Positions 1 through 8,497 of a stretch of 64,000 nt of DNA are shown in pieces. This stretch comes from Polynucleobacter sp. es-EL-1 (GTDB lineage Bacteria; Pseudomonadota; Gammaproteobacteria; Burkholderiales; Burkholderiaceae). The stretch covers positions 124,001 to 188,000 of the forward strand of contig NZ_CP061310.1 of NCBI RefSeq assembly GCF_018687975.1, read 5' to 3'. Within the stretch, counting starts at the first letter, position 1. Each line of letters begins with the position of its first letter. The translations under genes and the position numbers were made by a program. Under the pieces are notes generated by a model. That model searched no databases. It had not been told where the DNA came from and was given only the letters and a program-made list of their open reading frames with translations.

Positions 1-1174
1 CAGTAGAACTAGTCCCTGAAAAAAGCTTCTTGAGTTTGTCGGTGACCCAAAGTAATGCAGAGGTATCACCTTGACGTTGTCTTTCATAACGACGTAGCAA
101 GACCTTGTCATTGATTGGTCTGAAAGACTCGCGCTGACCAAGGACATGCAGTAGTGTTGCTACATCTCGAAGGCCAAGATTTAGGCCCTGTCCAGCCAAG
201 GGATGCATGACATGGGCGGCATCTCCAATTAGCGCTACTTTGGGGTTGCCCTCTGGGCCAATGAAGCGGCTAGCACGCATTTTTCGCAATGGAAAGGCAG
301 CTGGCAAGGAGTTGAGCGTAAGCTCCCCAAGTGTCTGCGTAATTGCGCCATTAGCAAGAGAGGATAGCTCCGTTACCCAGCTATCTTGATTAAGTTTTAT
401 AAGATACGCGGCATTTTCTGGTGAGGTTGACCACACCATAGAGACTTGCTGATTGGGTAATGGCAACATGGCCACAATATCTCCACCAGGTAAAAACCAT
501 TGATAGGCAGTTTCTAAATGGGCACGTGTGCAAATCCAATTGACCACCACCGCGCTTTGTTGATAACTTTCTTCGCTATGACTGATTCCTAATAAGGATC
601 TGATAGGTGAGTTAGCGCCATCGGCGGCTACAAGTAGCTTAGTGTGTATGCAAGCCCCGCTGTGAAGATGCAGCATGATTCCATCAGCATCGATCTCAAG
701 ATCTTCTAGGCTATCGTCCATCCGCTCCAATTTGCTTTGAAAGCGTGATGCCTGATCCAGTGTGTGTTCTATTAAATTCGACTCACCAATCCATGCCAAA
801 AGCGGTGTTCCAGCCTCAAAGGCAGAAAGATGCAGCGTATCGAGCTGATCGCCTCGATCACCAAATATCCGCATATCGCGCACTGGCTGCATGCGACTTT
901 GATCAATGGCATCCCAGACCTGTAAGCGGGCTAGTAGCTTTTGGGTACTCGGAGAAAAGGCGTAAATTCTTTGGCCCCATTGTGGTCCTTGTGGGGCGGC
1001 TATGAAATTCTCAATTCCGGGAGCTACTTGAGCTGTTTGTAGACCAAGTTGAGCCAAACCAAGCGCGCAGGCCTTACCAGAGACCCCGCCACCTACGACA
1101 ACCACATCCACCGGTCGAACCGAGCTGGGCTTTTTGGCTATTTTGGCAGGCTGATGGTGTTGAACTTCTGACAT
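1..1174 (-). CDS. UbiH/UbiF-family FAD-dependent hydroxylase, 3' part cut by the window edge
   Basis: Flavoprotein monooxygenase of the ubiquinone-biosynthesis hydroxylase family, which hydroxylates the polyprenylated benzoquinone ring. The frame is open from the ATG at 1174 to base 1, so about 391 residues are visible and the C-terminus lies outside. A GGGVSG dinucleotide-binding turn is at residues 28-33, a DGANSPIR motif follows mid-protein, and the FAD ribityl motif GDAAHVMHPLAGQG is near residue 320; together these are the UbiH signature. A separate coq7 is at 16243, so this enzyme more likely acts at C1 or C5 than at C6; that is inference. The exact paralogue (UbiH, UbiL or UbiM type) cannot be decided here. 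It is transcribed divergently from ychF. Confidence 0.88.
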   Translation of the reverse strand, partial: MSEVQHHQPAKIAKKPSSVRPVDVVVVGGGVSGKACALGLAQLGLQTAQVAPGIENFIAAPQGPQWGQRIYAFSPSTQKLLARLQVWDAIDQSRMQPVRDMRIFGDRGDQLDTLHLSAFEAGTPLLAWIGESNLIEHTLDQASRFQSKLERMDDSLEDLEIDADGIMLHLHSGACIHTKLLVAADGANSPIRSLLGISHSEESYQQSAVVVNWICTRAHLETAYQWFLPGGDIVAMLPLPNQQVSMVWSTSPENAAYLIKLNQDSWVTELSSLANGAITQTLGELTLNSLPAAFPLRKMRASRFIGPEGNPKVALIGDAAHVMHPLAGQGLNLGLRDVATLLHVLGQRESFRPINDKVLLRRYERQRQGDTSALLWVTDKLKKLFSGTSST

Positions 1175-1213
1175 ATCTCGATGATATCGAATCTAGCCCT
1201 TTACAATGTGGGC
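1175..1213. promoter_or_regulatory. Divergent ubiH-like/ychF spacer with a small inverted repeat
   Basis: The 39-base gap must hold both start regions. It contains the inverted repeat TCGAT-N3-ATCGA (1178-1190) and, on the plus strand, a -10-like TACAAT at 1202-1207 with no convincing -35 element. Transcription from that hexamer would begin close to the ychF ATG. Confidence 0.25.
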
Positions 1214-2308
1214 ATGTCTTTGAAATGTGGCATCGTCGGCCTGCCTAATGTCGGCAAATCTACCCTCTTTAACGCGCTTACCAAAGCTGGAATCGCGGCG
1301 GAAAACTATCCTTTCTGCACGATCGAGCCCAATGTAGGGGTGGTAGAGGTTCCTGATCCTCGTCTCGCCGCCTTGGCAGAGATCGTTAAACCTGAGCGCA
1401 TCTTGCCTGCAGCGGTCGAATTTGTCGATATTGCGGGTCTAGTAGCCGGCGCCTCCAAGGGGGAGGGGCTGGGCAATCAGTTTCTGGCCAATATCCGCGA
1501 GACTGATGCAATTACCCATGTGGTGCGCTGTTTTGAGGATGCAAATGTCATCCACGTTGCCGGAAAGATCGATCCTATTGCAGATATCGGGGTTATTGAT
1601 ACTGAGTTAGCTCTTTCAGATCTGGCAACGGTAGAAAAAACGCTCAATCGATCTAGCAAGGCTGCCAAGTCTGGAAATGATAAAGAAGCTGCTGCACTGG
1701 TGGCAGTTTTGACAAAGGTTCAGTCCCATTTGGATTCTGCCCAGCCAGTTCGCAGTATGAATTTAAGCCCAGAAGAGCAGGCATTACTCAAACCGCTGTG
1801 CCTGATTACTGCTAAACCGGCCATGTACGTTGCTAACGTCAAGGAAGATGGCTTTACCAATAACCCCCATTTGGATGCGGTTAAAGAGCATGCTGCCAAA
1901 GAAGGCGCCCCTGTTGTAGCGGTTTGTGCAGCTATTGAGGCAGAAATTGCTGATTTAGATGAGGCGGATAAAGTTGAGTTCTTGGCAGATCTCGGCATGG
2001 AAGAGCCTGGTCTAGATCGCGTGATCCGTGCAGGGTACGACTTGCTTGGACTGCAAACCTATTTCACCGCTGGCGTCAAAGAAGTTCGTGCTTGGACCAT
2101 TCATAAGGGTGATACAGCCCCGCAAGCTGCAGGTGTTATTCATACGGACTTTGAGCGTGGCTTTATCCGTGCGCAGACCATTGCCTACGATGACTTCATT
2201 CAATTTAAGGGTGAATCTGGCGCTAAAGAAGCTGGAAAAATGCGCGCTGAAGGCAAGGAATATGTCGTCAAAGATGGGGATGTGCTCAATTTCTTGTTTA
2301 ACGTCTAA
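1214..2308 (+). CDS. ychF: Redox-regulated ATPase YchF (Obg-like P-loop ATPase)
   Basis: Universal ribosome-associated P-loop ATPase of the OLA1/YchF group. The chosen start gives 364 residues, the normal family length; a possible start 33 bases upstream (1181) would add 11 residues of no recognisable character. Walker A GLPNVGKST is at residues 9-17. The DIAGLVAGASKGEGLG segment is the family switch II signature. The usual G4 motif NKxD is replaced by NVKE, the change that gives this family preference for ATP over GTP. The last ~85 residues form the TGS domain (EVRAWTIHKGDTAPQAAG). It stands alone and is followed by a terminator. Confidence 0.97.
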   Translation: MSLKCGIVGLPNVGKSTLFNALTKAGIAAENYPFCTIEPNVGVVEVPDPRLAALAEIVKPERILPAAVEFVDIAGLVAGASKGEGLGNQFLANIRETDAITHVVRCFEDANVIHVAGKIDPIADIGVIDTELALSDLATVEKTLNRSSKAAKSGNDKEAAALVAVLTKVQSHLDSAQPVRSMNLSPEEQALLKPLCLITAKPAMYVANVKEDGFTNNPHLDAVKEHAAKEGAPVVAVCAAIEAEIADLDEADKVEFLADLGMEEPGLDRVIRAGYDLLGLQTYFTAGVKEVRAWTIHKGDTAPQAAGVIHTDFERGFIRAQTIAYDDFIQFKGESGAKEAGKMRAEGKEYVVKDGDVLNFLFNV

Positions 2309-2325
2309 TTCTTTCATGCGCGATT

Positions 2326-2356
2326 AAAAAAGCCCTTAAGAACTAAGGGCTTTTTT
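2326..2356. terminator. Bidirectional factor-independent terminator
   Basis: Thirteen-base perfect stem AAAAAAGCCCTTA / TAAGGGCTTTTTT with a 5-base loop. The A-tract on one side and T-tract on the other let it serve ychF (plus) and the convergent winged-helix gene (minus). Confidence 0.93.
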
Positions 2357-2386
2357 AATTTAGGCTGATATTAAAGAGTGTCTTAA

Positions 2387-2737
2387 TTAGCTAACCTTGA
2401 CTGCCTTCTCTAGGCATTTGGAGAGCTCTTCATATCGCTTCAACGCCATCTTGCTCGGGACAACCTCTTTTTTGCGACCATCTTGATTTGCAGCCATTTT
2501 GATATAACCCAAAGCACTTAAATTTTTGAGGCGTCCATGAAGAGTGGCTTGCGAGCCCAATTCAGATAGGGAAATAAGATCGCCAACTAGGATGGATTGA
2601 TTTTCATGAAAACTAAGAATAATTTTATCGAGCAAACTTTCCTCAACAGAATCAAGCTTTTTTCCAGGATTCATGCGGTCAAGCGCATCTAGTAAATTCA
2701 AAAATCGAATGTAGCAAGAAGATTTGGTGTTAGGCAT
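2387..2737 (-). CDS. Small winged-helix, MarR-like DNA-binding protein
   Basis: 116-residue protein without a recognised name. The middle reads as a winged helix: helices around LLDKIILSFHENQS and LVGDLISLSEL, a recognition-type helix GSQATLHGRLKNLSALG, and a wing with the charged turn NQDGRKKEVV (residues ~84-93), as in MarR-like regulators. No ligand-binding or dimerisation domain is obvious beyond the terminal helices. It lies head-to-head with the membrane gene at 2863 across 125 bases, so it could regulate that gene or itself; the sequence does not prove this. Confidence 0.7.
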   Translation of the reverse strand: MPNTKSSCYIRFLNLLDALDRMNPGKKLDSVEESLLDKIILSFHENQSILVGDLISLSELGSQATLHGRLKNLSALGYIKMAANQDGRKKEVVPSKMALKRYEELSKCLEKAVKVS

Positions 2738-2862
2738 AGTAATTGATGTCTCAGGGAGTGGTTAGTCACCAGCTCTTCGGCTAGTTTTTTCAAGTATATT
2801 CTTTAATAAGATCTAAACAGTATGAATTTTACCCCTGAAAAACATTCCCCAGCCGCTAAGAC
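2738..2862. promoter_or_regulatory. Divergent spacer, winged-helix gene / MASE1-like gene
   Basis: 125 AT-rich bases holding the start regions of two divergent genes. No strong -35/-10 pair and no long palindrome could be picked out by eye. The ATG at 2863 has only a weak ribosome-binding site (TAAGA). Confidence 0.3.
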
Positions 2863-3417
2863 ATGAATAGGGTCAGGTCAGAATTACCCTTGGGAATTTT
2901 GCTTAGTGCAATTTCATATACCGTTATTTTTTATCTCAATAATTGGCTTGCATCCGAATTATCTTATGGCTTAGGCGTTAATTGGATTTACCTGCCAGCA
3001 GGCTTGCGTTTATTTCTTACTCTCATTTTTGGCCTGCCTGGAGCAATCGGCATTTCTTTCGCCTCATTTCTCATTTGCTATTTCGGCGAGTTTCCACCAG
3101 AGCTTATTACCTGCATTGGAGTCGGTTTAATTTCAGGGTTTGCCCCCTATTTAGCAAAAATATTTGTGCTGACTAATATCAAAATATCACCTGACCTAAG
3201 CGACTTAAGCTTACCTAAATTGACTGTCTGTATTTTGATCTATGCCTTTTTAAGTGCAGGCTTACATCAGTGGTGGTTTGCTATCCGAGGCCTTGAAGAT
3301 GCAGGAGCCTTCAATCACTTTTTAGTGATGTTCTTAGGCGATGTTTTAGGCACTGTACTTCTAATAGGAATTATTAAGCTGGGCTTAAATTACCTGAAAT
3401 CTGCTAAAGCAAGCTAA
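2863..3417 (+). CDS. Stand-alone MASE1-like integral membrane protein
   Basis: 184 residues, almost all hydrophobic, with about five or six membrane segments (roughly residues 8-30, 45-62, 64-82, 88-106, 124-142 and 150-176). The segment NWIYLPAGLRLFLTLIFG resembles the conserved WxPaGl region of MASE1 sensor domains, and a late GDVLGTVLLIG fits the conserved GD..G of that fold. MASE1 normally precedes a histidine kinase, GGDEF or EAL output domain; none follows here and the protein ends after the last helix. Its stop overlaps that of the convergent trpC. Function is unknown; assignment to MASE1 is from motif resemblance only. Confidence 0.6.
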   Translation: MNRVRSELPLGILLSAISYTVIFYLNNWLASELSYGLGVNWIYLPAGLRLFLTLIFGLPGAIGISFASFLICYFGEFPPELITCIGVGLISGFAPYLAKIFVLTNIKISPDLSDLSLPKLTVCILIYAFLSAGLHQWWFAIRGLEDAGAFNHFLVMFLGDVLGTVLLIGIIKLGLNYLKSAKAS

Positions 3418-4217
3418 CTAAATAGTTGATTGAGAGCGGCACCAGGATCGCTTGCGCGCATAAATGTCTCTCCGACTAAAAATGCATTAATTTGATGATC
3501 GCGCATCAGCTTTACATCATCGCGAGTAGCAATGCCTGACTCTGTTACTAATATTTTTTCTTTGGGAGCTATCGATAACAATGAGAGCGTTGTTTGCAGG
3601 GTGACCTCAAAAGTTTTCAAATTGCGATTGTTAATTCCCAATAAAGAAGTTTTGAGATCCAGTGCTTGCTCCAGCTCTGGAGCGTTATGTACCTCAACGA
3701 GCACATCTAAACCAAGTTCATGTGCGCATGCCTCTAACTCTTTCATTTGATTGAGCTCAAGACAAGCCACAATTAAAAGAATGGCATCGGCGCCAATCGC
3801 ACGAGCTTCATAGATTTGGTAGGGATCAATCGTAAAATCTTTGCGCAAAACAGGAATATTGCAAGCAGCTCGTGCAGCCTGTAAGTAGCTATTGGCACCT
3901 TGAAAGTAGTCCTTATCGGTTAGAACAGATAAGCATGCAGCGCCATTTTTTTCATAAGACTGCGCAATTTCTGCTGGTAAGAAATTTTCACGAAGGATTC
4001 CCTTGCTGGGGCTCGCTTTTTTAATTTCAGCAATGACCCCAGCCTTGCCAGCCGCAATCTTTTGTTCAATTGCTTGAATAAAACCTCGGGGCTTTAATAA
4101 GGCATCGCGATTATTTTCTTGAGCCTGTTCGCGCAGATTTCCTAAAGAAACTTTCTTTGAATCTGCGGCAAGCTCTAATTTTTTGGTGGCAACAATTTTA
4201 TCGAGAATATCGCTCAT
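3414..4217 (-). CDS. trpC: Indole-3-glycerol-phosphate synthase
   Basis: Closes the indole ring from CdRP in tryptophan synthesis. 267 residues, a monofunctional TrpC of usual length with no fused TrpF. TIM-barrel landmarks in order: VIAEIKKASPSKG (strand 1, catalytic Lys), VLRKDFTIDPYQIYEA (catalytic Lys), LVEVH, LLGINNRNLKTFEV (phosphate region) and VTESGI. It is last in rpe-trpE-trpG-trpD-trpC, 8 bases after trpD. Its TAG stop overlaps the stop of the convergent membrane-protein gene. Confidence 0.97.
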   Translation of the reverse strand: MSDILDKIVATKKLELAADSKKVSLGNLREQAQENNRDALLKPRGFIQAIEQKIAAGKAGVIAEIKKASPSKGILRENFLPAEIAQSYEKNGAACLSVLTDKDYFQGANSYLQAARAACNIPVLRKDFTIDPYQIYEARAIGADAILLIVACLELNQMKELEACAHELGLDVLVEVHNAPELEQALDLKTSLLGINNRNLKTFEVTLQTTLSLLSIAPKEKILVTESGIATRDDVKLMRDHQINAFLVGETFMRASDPGAALNQLFS

Positions 4218-4225
4218 GAATGACT

Positions 4226-5251
4226 TTAATTACCTTGAGTTGCAGCAATGAATTGATCTAGCTTTTCGCGAGCAGCGCCAGAGGCGATTGCGACTTTAGC
4301 CATTTGAATACCTTCACCGATGCTTGGTGCAACACCTGCGACATACAGTACAGCGCCAGCATTTAAGCAAACAATATCGCTTGCTGGACCGGGGGTCTTA
4401 TTCAGCACATCTAACACGATGGCTTTAGATTCTTCAGCATCCGCAACTTTAAAACTGCTGGTTGGCGCAGTCTTAAGGCCAAAGTCTTGGGGGTGAATTT
4501 CATATTCCCGAACTACACCATCCTTCAGTTCGCCTACTAGCGTTGGACCTTCAAGAGAGATTTCATCCAAACCATCGCGACCATAGACAACCAGCGCATG
4601 GTCCATGCCCATCGCTTGCAAGACGCGGGCTTGAATTCCGACTAAATCCGCATGGAAGACGCCCATCAAAATTCGTTTGGCATCTGCCGGATTGGTCAGC
4701 GGCCCCAGAATATTGAAAATGGTCCTCACACCCAAATCTTTGCGAATGGGCACAACGTTTTTCATGGCTGGATGATGGTTTGGGGCAAACATAAATCCTG
4801 CGCCAACATTGGAAATACACTGCGCTACTTGCTCTGGGGAAAGCGTGAGCTTGACGCCTAGTGACTCCAAAATATCAGCGCTACCTGATTTGCTGCTCAC
4901 ACTACGATTGCCATGCTTGGCAATTTTTGCGCCTGCAGCCGCTGCGACAAACATGGCGGCAGTAGAGATGTTGAAGGTATGAGCGCCATCCCCACCAGTT
5001 CCAACAACATCAACCAAGTTGGCTCTGTCCGCTACATGGACAGGGGTAGCGAATTCACGCATTACTTGAGCTGCTGCCGCAATCTCTCCAACAGTTTCTT
5101 TTTTGGTGCGCAATGCAACCAAAAGACCTGCGACCAAAGTCGGTGGCATTTCGCCGCTCATGATAAGACGCATCATTGCAGTCATCTCATCATGGAAAAG
5201 TTCGCGGTGTTCAATGCAACGTTGTAAGGCTTGTTGTGGCGTAATGGACAT
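4226..5251 (-). CDS. trpD: Anthranilate phosphoribosyltransferase
   Basis: Transfers phosphoribosyl from PRPP to anthranilate. 341 residues, the standard single-domain form. The PRPP-binding motif GTGGDG, the phosphate-contacting NISTA and KHGNRSVSSKSGSADILE are all intact. It lies 15 bases after trpG in the same operon. No strong Shine-Dalgarno sequence precedes the ATG at 5251, which suggests reliance on upstream translation. Confidence 0.97.
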   Translation of the reverse strand: MSITPQQALQRCIEHRELFHDEMTAMMRLIMSGEMPPTLVAGLLVALRTKKETVGEIAAAAQVMREFATPVHVADRANLVDVVGTGGDGAHTFNISTAAMFVAAAAGAKIAKHGNRSVSSKSGSADILESLGVKLTLSPEQVAQCISNVGAGFMFAPNHHPAMKNVVPIRKDLGVRTIFNILGPLTNPADAKRILMGVFHADLVGIQARVLQAMGMDHALVVYGRDGLDEISLEGPTLVGELKDGVVREYEIHPQDFGLKTAPTSSFKVADAEESKAIVLDVLNKTPGPASDIVCLNAGAVLYVAGVAPSIGEGIQMAKVAIASGAAREKLDQFIAATQGN

Positions 5252-5266
5252 AGGGCTATATAGGCG

Positions 5267-5833
5267 TTATTTAGCTGCTAAGAAATTCTTCAATAGCGCG
5301 TGACCGTGCTCCGAAAGAATCGATTCAGGATGAAATTGAACCCCCTCTACAGCAAATTGTTTATGGCGCACACCCATAATTTCTCCATCAGAGGAGGTAG
5401 CGGTGATTTCCAAATCTGCTGGTAAAGAATTCTTTTCAATCGCCAAGGAGTGATAGCGAGTGACTTTAAAGGGATCAGGTAATCCTGTGAAAACACCCAT
5501 GCCAGTGTGATGAATATCATCGGTTTTGCCGTGCATCACTTTTTGGGCGCGGATAATCTTTCCGCCAAATGCCTCGCCAATCGCCTGGTGCCCAAGGCAG
5601 ACTCCCAAAATTGGAATGTGACCCGCATAGCGTTTAATGGTTTCTACAGAGATTCCTGCTTCAGTGGGACTACATGGTCCTGGTGAAATACAAATACGTG
5701 CAGGATTGATTTTGGCAATCTCTTCTACAGAAATCTCATCATTCCGAAATACCTTTACCTCCTCCCCAAGTTCTGCAAAATACTGTACGAGGTTATAGGT
5801 AAATGAATCGTAGTTATCAATCATGAGGAGCAT
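5267..5833 (-). CDS. trpG: Anthranilate synthase glutamine amidotransferase subunit
   Basis: Supplies ammonia from glutamine to TrpE. 188 residues. The class I amidotransferase triad is present: Cys79 in GVCLGHQ, His168 and Glu170 in QFHPES. The start at 5833 rather than 5824 is supported by the AAGGAGGG ribosome-binding site just upstream, inside trpE. It overlaps trpE by 17 bases, so translation is probably coupled. The same subunit often also serves 4-amino-4-deoxychorismate synthase in bacteria without a separate PabA; whether that holds here cannot be seen. Confidence 0.97.
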   Translation of the reverse strand: MLLMIDNYDSFTYNLVQYFAELGEEVKVFRNDEISVEEIAKINPARICISPGPCSPTEAGISVETIKRYAGHIPILGVCLGHQAIGEAFGGKIIRAQKVMHGKTDDIHHTGMGVFTGLPDPFKVTRYHSLAIEKNSLPADLEITATSSDGEIMGVRHKQFAVEGVQFHPESILSEHGHALLKNFLAAK

Positions 5834-7322
5834 CGAGCCCTCCTTGTACTAAATCGGCAGCCATCAATACTGCACGTGCTTTGGCCTCAGTTTCTTTCCA
5901 TTCAGCAGTTGGGTCAGAATCGGCTACTACCCCGGCACCAGCCTGCGAATGCAAGACGCCATCACGAATTACGCCAGTACGAATCGCAATCGCTACATCC
6001 ATATCTCCGGAAAAGGATAGGTAGCCAACTGCTCCGCCATAAATCCCGCGTTTGACGATTTCCATTTCATCAATAATTTCCATGGCCCGAATTTTTGGGG
6101 CGCCCGATAAGGTGCCTGCTGGGAATGTGGCCCGAAGAACATCCATATTGCTCATGTTGTCTATTAATTCGCCCTCAACTGAGCTAACGATATGTTGAAC
6201 GTGGGAGTACTTTTCAATCGACATTGAATCAGTTACCTTGACTGAACCCGTTTTTGCAATACGTCCGACATCATTACGTGCAAGATCGATCAGCATCACA
6301 TGCTCTGCAATCTCCTTGGGGTCAGCAAGTAATTCTTTGGCGAGTCGCGCATCTTCTTCTGGTGTTGCACCACGTGGGCGAGTTCCAGCAAGCGGACGAA
6401 TAGTCACAATCTTTTGCGCTTCACGTTTTTCTTGGCGCACTAAGATTTCAGGAGAAGAGCCAACTACCTGTAAGTCGCCAAAATCATAAAAATACATATA
6501 TGGCGAGGGATTGAGAGAGCGTAAAGCTCTATATAAAGCCAGTGGTGAGTCGGTAAATGGTTTACTAATTCGCTGACCGATCACTACCTGCATACAGTCG
6601 CCAGCCAAAATATATTCTTTAGTTTTCAGTACGGCATTCTCAAAATCTTCTGCTTTAAATTTACGAACCAAATCTGTTTTGGTGCTTGGCAATGATGTAG
6701 GCAAGCTGACCGGCTTGCTAAGGCAAGCGAGCAATTCTTTTAGTCTTGCCTGGGCAGTTTCAAAGCTGTTGGCAATACCTGGATCGGCATAGACGATTAA
6801 ATAAATACGGCCTGCAACATTATCGATAACTGCTAGCTCTTCAGTAAGCATCAGTTGAATATCAGGCACACCTAATTCATCCGGCAATTGATGTGTTGCT
6901 AAGCGAGATTCGATATAGCGAACGGTGTCATATCCAAAGTAACCTGCAAGACCACCGCAGAAGCGGGGCAGTCCTGGCTGTACCGCAACTTTAAAGCGCT
7001 TGAAATAGGTATCAATAAAGTCCAGCGGATTGTCACGATTGGTTTCAATCACTTCCTCATTCAATAAAACTTCTGTGATTGGCGCTGTAGGTGTCCCCAC
7101 AGCTCTTAATACAGTTTTAGCAGGCAAGCCAATAAATGAGAAGCGGCCAAAGCGTTCGCCACCAAGCACGGACTCGAGTAGGTAGGTATTTTTTTGACCA
7201 AATGCTTGAGTAAGTTTTGCGTAAAGCGAAAGAGGCGTCTCTAAATCAGCCAATACTTCTTTGACTAGAGGAATGCGGTTGAAACCCTGATTTGCTAGGG
7301 CCAGAAATTCTGAGTGCTGCAT
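5817..7322 (-). CDS. trpE: Anthranilate synthase component I
   Basis: Converts chorismate and ammonia to anthranilate; 501 residues. The LLES tryptophan feedback site is at residues 48-51. The C-terminal chorismate-binding half carries the expected motifs, including RPLAGTRPRGATPEED, IAEHVMLIDLARNDVGRI, TFPAGTLSGAPK and YGGAVGYLSF. The ATG overlaps the stop of rpe as TAATG and has an AGGA site 8 bases upstream. No leader peptide or attenuator precedes it; its translation start sits directly against rpe, so control probably lies at the rpe promoter or through feedback inhibition. Confidence 0.97.
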   Translation of the reverse strand: MQHSEFLALANQGFNRIPLVKEVLADLETPLSLYAKLTQAFGQKNTYLLESVLGGERFGRFSFIGLPAKTVLRAVGTPTAPITEVLLNEEVIETNRDNPLDFIDTYFKRFKVAVQPGLPRFCGGLAGYFGYDTVRYIESRLATHQLPDELGVPDIQLMLTEELAVIDNVAGRIYLIVYADPGIANSFETAQARLKELLACLSKPVSLPTSLPSTKTDLVRKFKAEDFENAVLKTKEYILAGDCMQVVIGQRISKPFTDSPLALYRALRSLNPSPYMYFYDFGDLQVVGSSPEILVRQEKREAQKIVTIRPLAGTRPRGATPEEDARLAKELLADPKEIAEHVMLIDLARNDVGRIAKTGSVKVTDSMSIEKYSHVQHIVSSVEGELIDNMSNMDVLRATFPAGTLSGAPKIRAMEIIDEMEIVKRGIYGGAVGYLSFSGDMDVAIAIRTGVIRDGVLHSQAGAGVVADSDPTAEWKETEAKARAVLMAADLVQGGLDAPHD

Positions 7323-8047
7323 TACGCTTTTCCTGAGCTCGATAGTTCTGAGCGCATTGCTGTAATGACTTGCGCATAATCTTCTTTGCCAAAAATAGCT
7401 GATCCAGCAACAAAGGTATCTGCGCCTGCTTTAGCAACCTGCGCAATATTGTCGACCTTAATGCCGCCATCGACCTCAAGACGAATATGACGACCAGTCT
7501 CTTGTTGATGGCGATCTAAGCGTGCACGCACTTGGATGATTTTATTGAGCGTACTTGGAATGAATGATTGACCACCAAAGCCTGGGTTAACAGACATTAA
7601 TAGAACGAGATCAAGTAACTCCAAGGTGTGATCTAGATGATCTAGTGGCGTTGCTGGATTAAGCACTAAGCCTGCTTGACAACCTTGATCACGAATTAAG
7701 TTCAGAGTGCGATTGACGTGAGGGCTTGCCTCAGGGTGAAAGCTAATCAGATTGGCACCTGCTTTTGCAAAATCCGGTACGAGTCGATCAACGGGCTCAA
7801 CCATCAAGTGCACATCAATCATGGCTGGCTTGCCATCTTTCACTGCATATGAGCGGATAGCCTCACAAACTAAAGGGCCAATAGTTAAATTAGGAACGTA
7901 GTGGTTATCCATCACATCAAAGTGAATCCAATCAGCTCCCGCAGCAAGAACATCTTGAACTTCCTTGCCAAGGCAGGCAAAGTCAGCCGACAAAATGGAG
8001 GGGGCGATAACAAACTGGCTACTTGAGGGTGATTTCTGGCTATCCAT
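7322..8047 (-). CDS. rpe: Ribulose-phosphate 3-epimerase
   Basis: Interconverts ribulose-5-P and xylulose-5-P in the pentose phosphate and Calvin pathways. 241 residues including an extra ~12-residue polar N-terminus before the usual beginning (VIAPSILSADF). Metal-binding and catalytic motifs are present: HFDVMDNHYVPN, MIDVHLMV, SVNPGFGGQSF and LEVDGGI. First gene of the minus-strand unit leading into trpE. The phosphoglycolate phosphatase gene (gph), often placed between rpe and trpE in betaproteobacteria, is absent here. Confidence 0.96.
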   Translation of the reverse strand: MDSQKSPSSSQFVIAPSILSADFACLGKEVQDVLAAGADWIHFDVMDNHYVPNLTIGPLVCEAIRSYAVKDGKPAMIDVHLMVEPVDRLVPDFAKAGANLISFHPEASPHVNRTLNLIRDQGCQAGLVLNPATPLDHLDHTLELLDLVLLMSVNPGFGGQSFIPSTLNKIIQVRARLDRHQQETGRHIRLEVDGGIKVDNIAQVAKAGADTFVAGSAIFGKEDYAQVITAMRSELSSSGKA

Positions 8048-8078
8048 ACCTAGATTCTAGCTTGCAGTTGGATCCAGG

Positions 8079-8471
8079 ATGGCGCAGAATTCCAGCATGA
8101 ATCCACATGAAATCAGCATTACGGTCAAAACCCAGTATTTGCCAGAGCAATCGGACCCGGATAATCGGCAATTTGCCTTCGCTTATACCGTCACAATCAA
8201 AAATACGGGCACCACTGCTATTCAGCTAATTGCTCGCCACTGGCTTATCACGGATGGGGACAATGAGGTTCAGGAGGTTCGCGGCCTGGGAGTGGTGGGT
8301 CAGCAGCCATTGTTACGGACTGGCGAGCAATTTGAGTACACCAGTTGGTCGACTTTACCGACTCCAGCCGGCACCATGCGTGGGGAATATTTCTGCGTCA
8401 CTGAAGAGGCACAGTTTTTTCAGGCCCCTATCCCTGAATTTGCCTTGGTGATGCCTAGAACCTTGCATTAA
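8079..8471 (+). CDS. apaG: ApaG-domain protein
   Basis: ApaG/CorD family, an immunoglobulin-like beta fold linked to Co2+ resistance and diadenosine polyphosphate metabolism. 130 residues from 8079, or 124 from the ATG at 8097, which fits the family length (~125) slightly better; neither start has a good ribosome-binding site. Conserved motifs: FAYTVTIKNTGTTAIQLIARHWLITDGD, VVGQQPLLRTGEQFEYTSW and GTMRGEYFC. Divergent from rpe across 31 bases. Confidence 0.93.
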   Translation: MAQNSSMNPHEISITVKTQYLPEQSDPDNRQFAFAYTVTIKNTGTTAIQLIARHWLITDGDNEVQEVRGLGVVGQQPLLRTGEQFEYTSWSTLPTPAGTMRGEYFCVTEEAQFFQAPIPEFALVMPRTLH

Positions 8472-8497
8472 GGGCGCTATTCAAGGCCAATCTAGGC

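Noticed and set aside
745..1005. 86-residue plus-strand frame over the UbiH-family gene
   Set aside because: It is a shadow of the minus-strand gene, whose frame carries FAD motifs; the plus frame has no recognisable domain.
2012..2317. 101-residue minus-strand and 99-residue plus-strand frames at the ychF end
   Set aside because: Both overlap the TGS domain of YchF in other frames and look like random translations.
5834..5845. trp attenuator or leader peptide near trpG/trpE
   Set aside because: The trpE start abuts rpe and the trpG site lies inside trpE; no Trp-codon-rich leader or paired hairpins are present.
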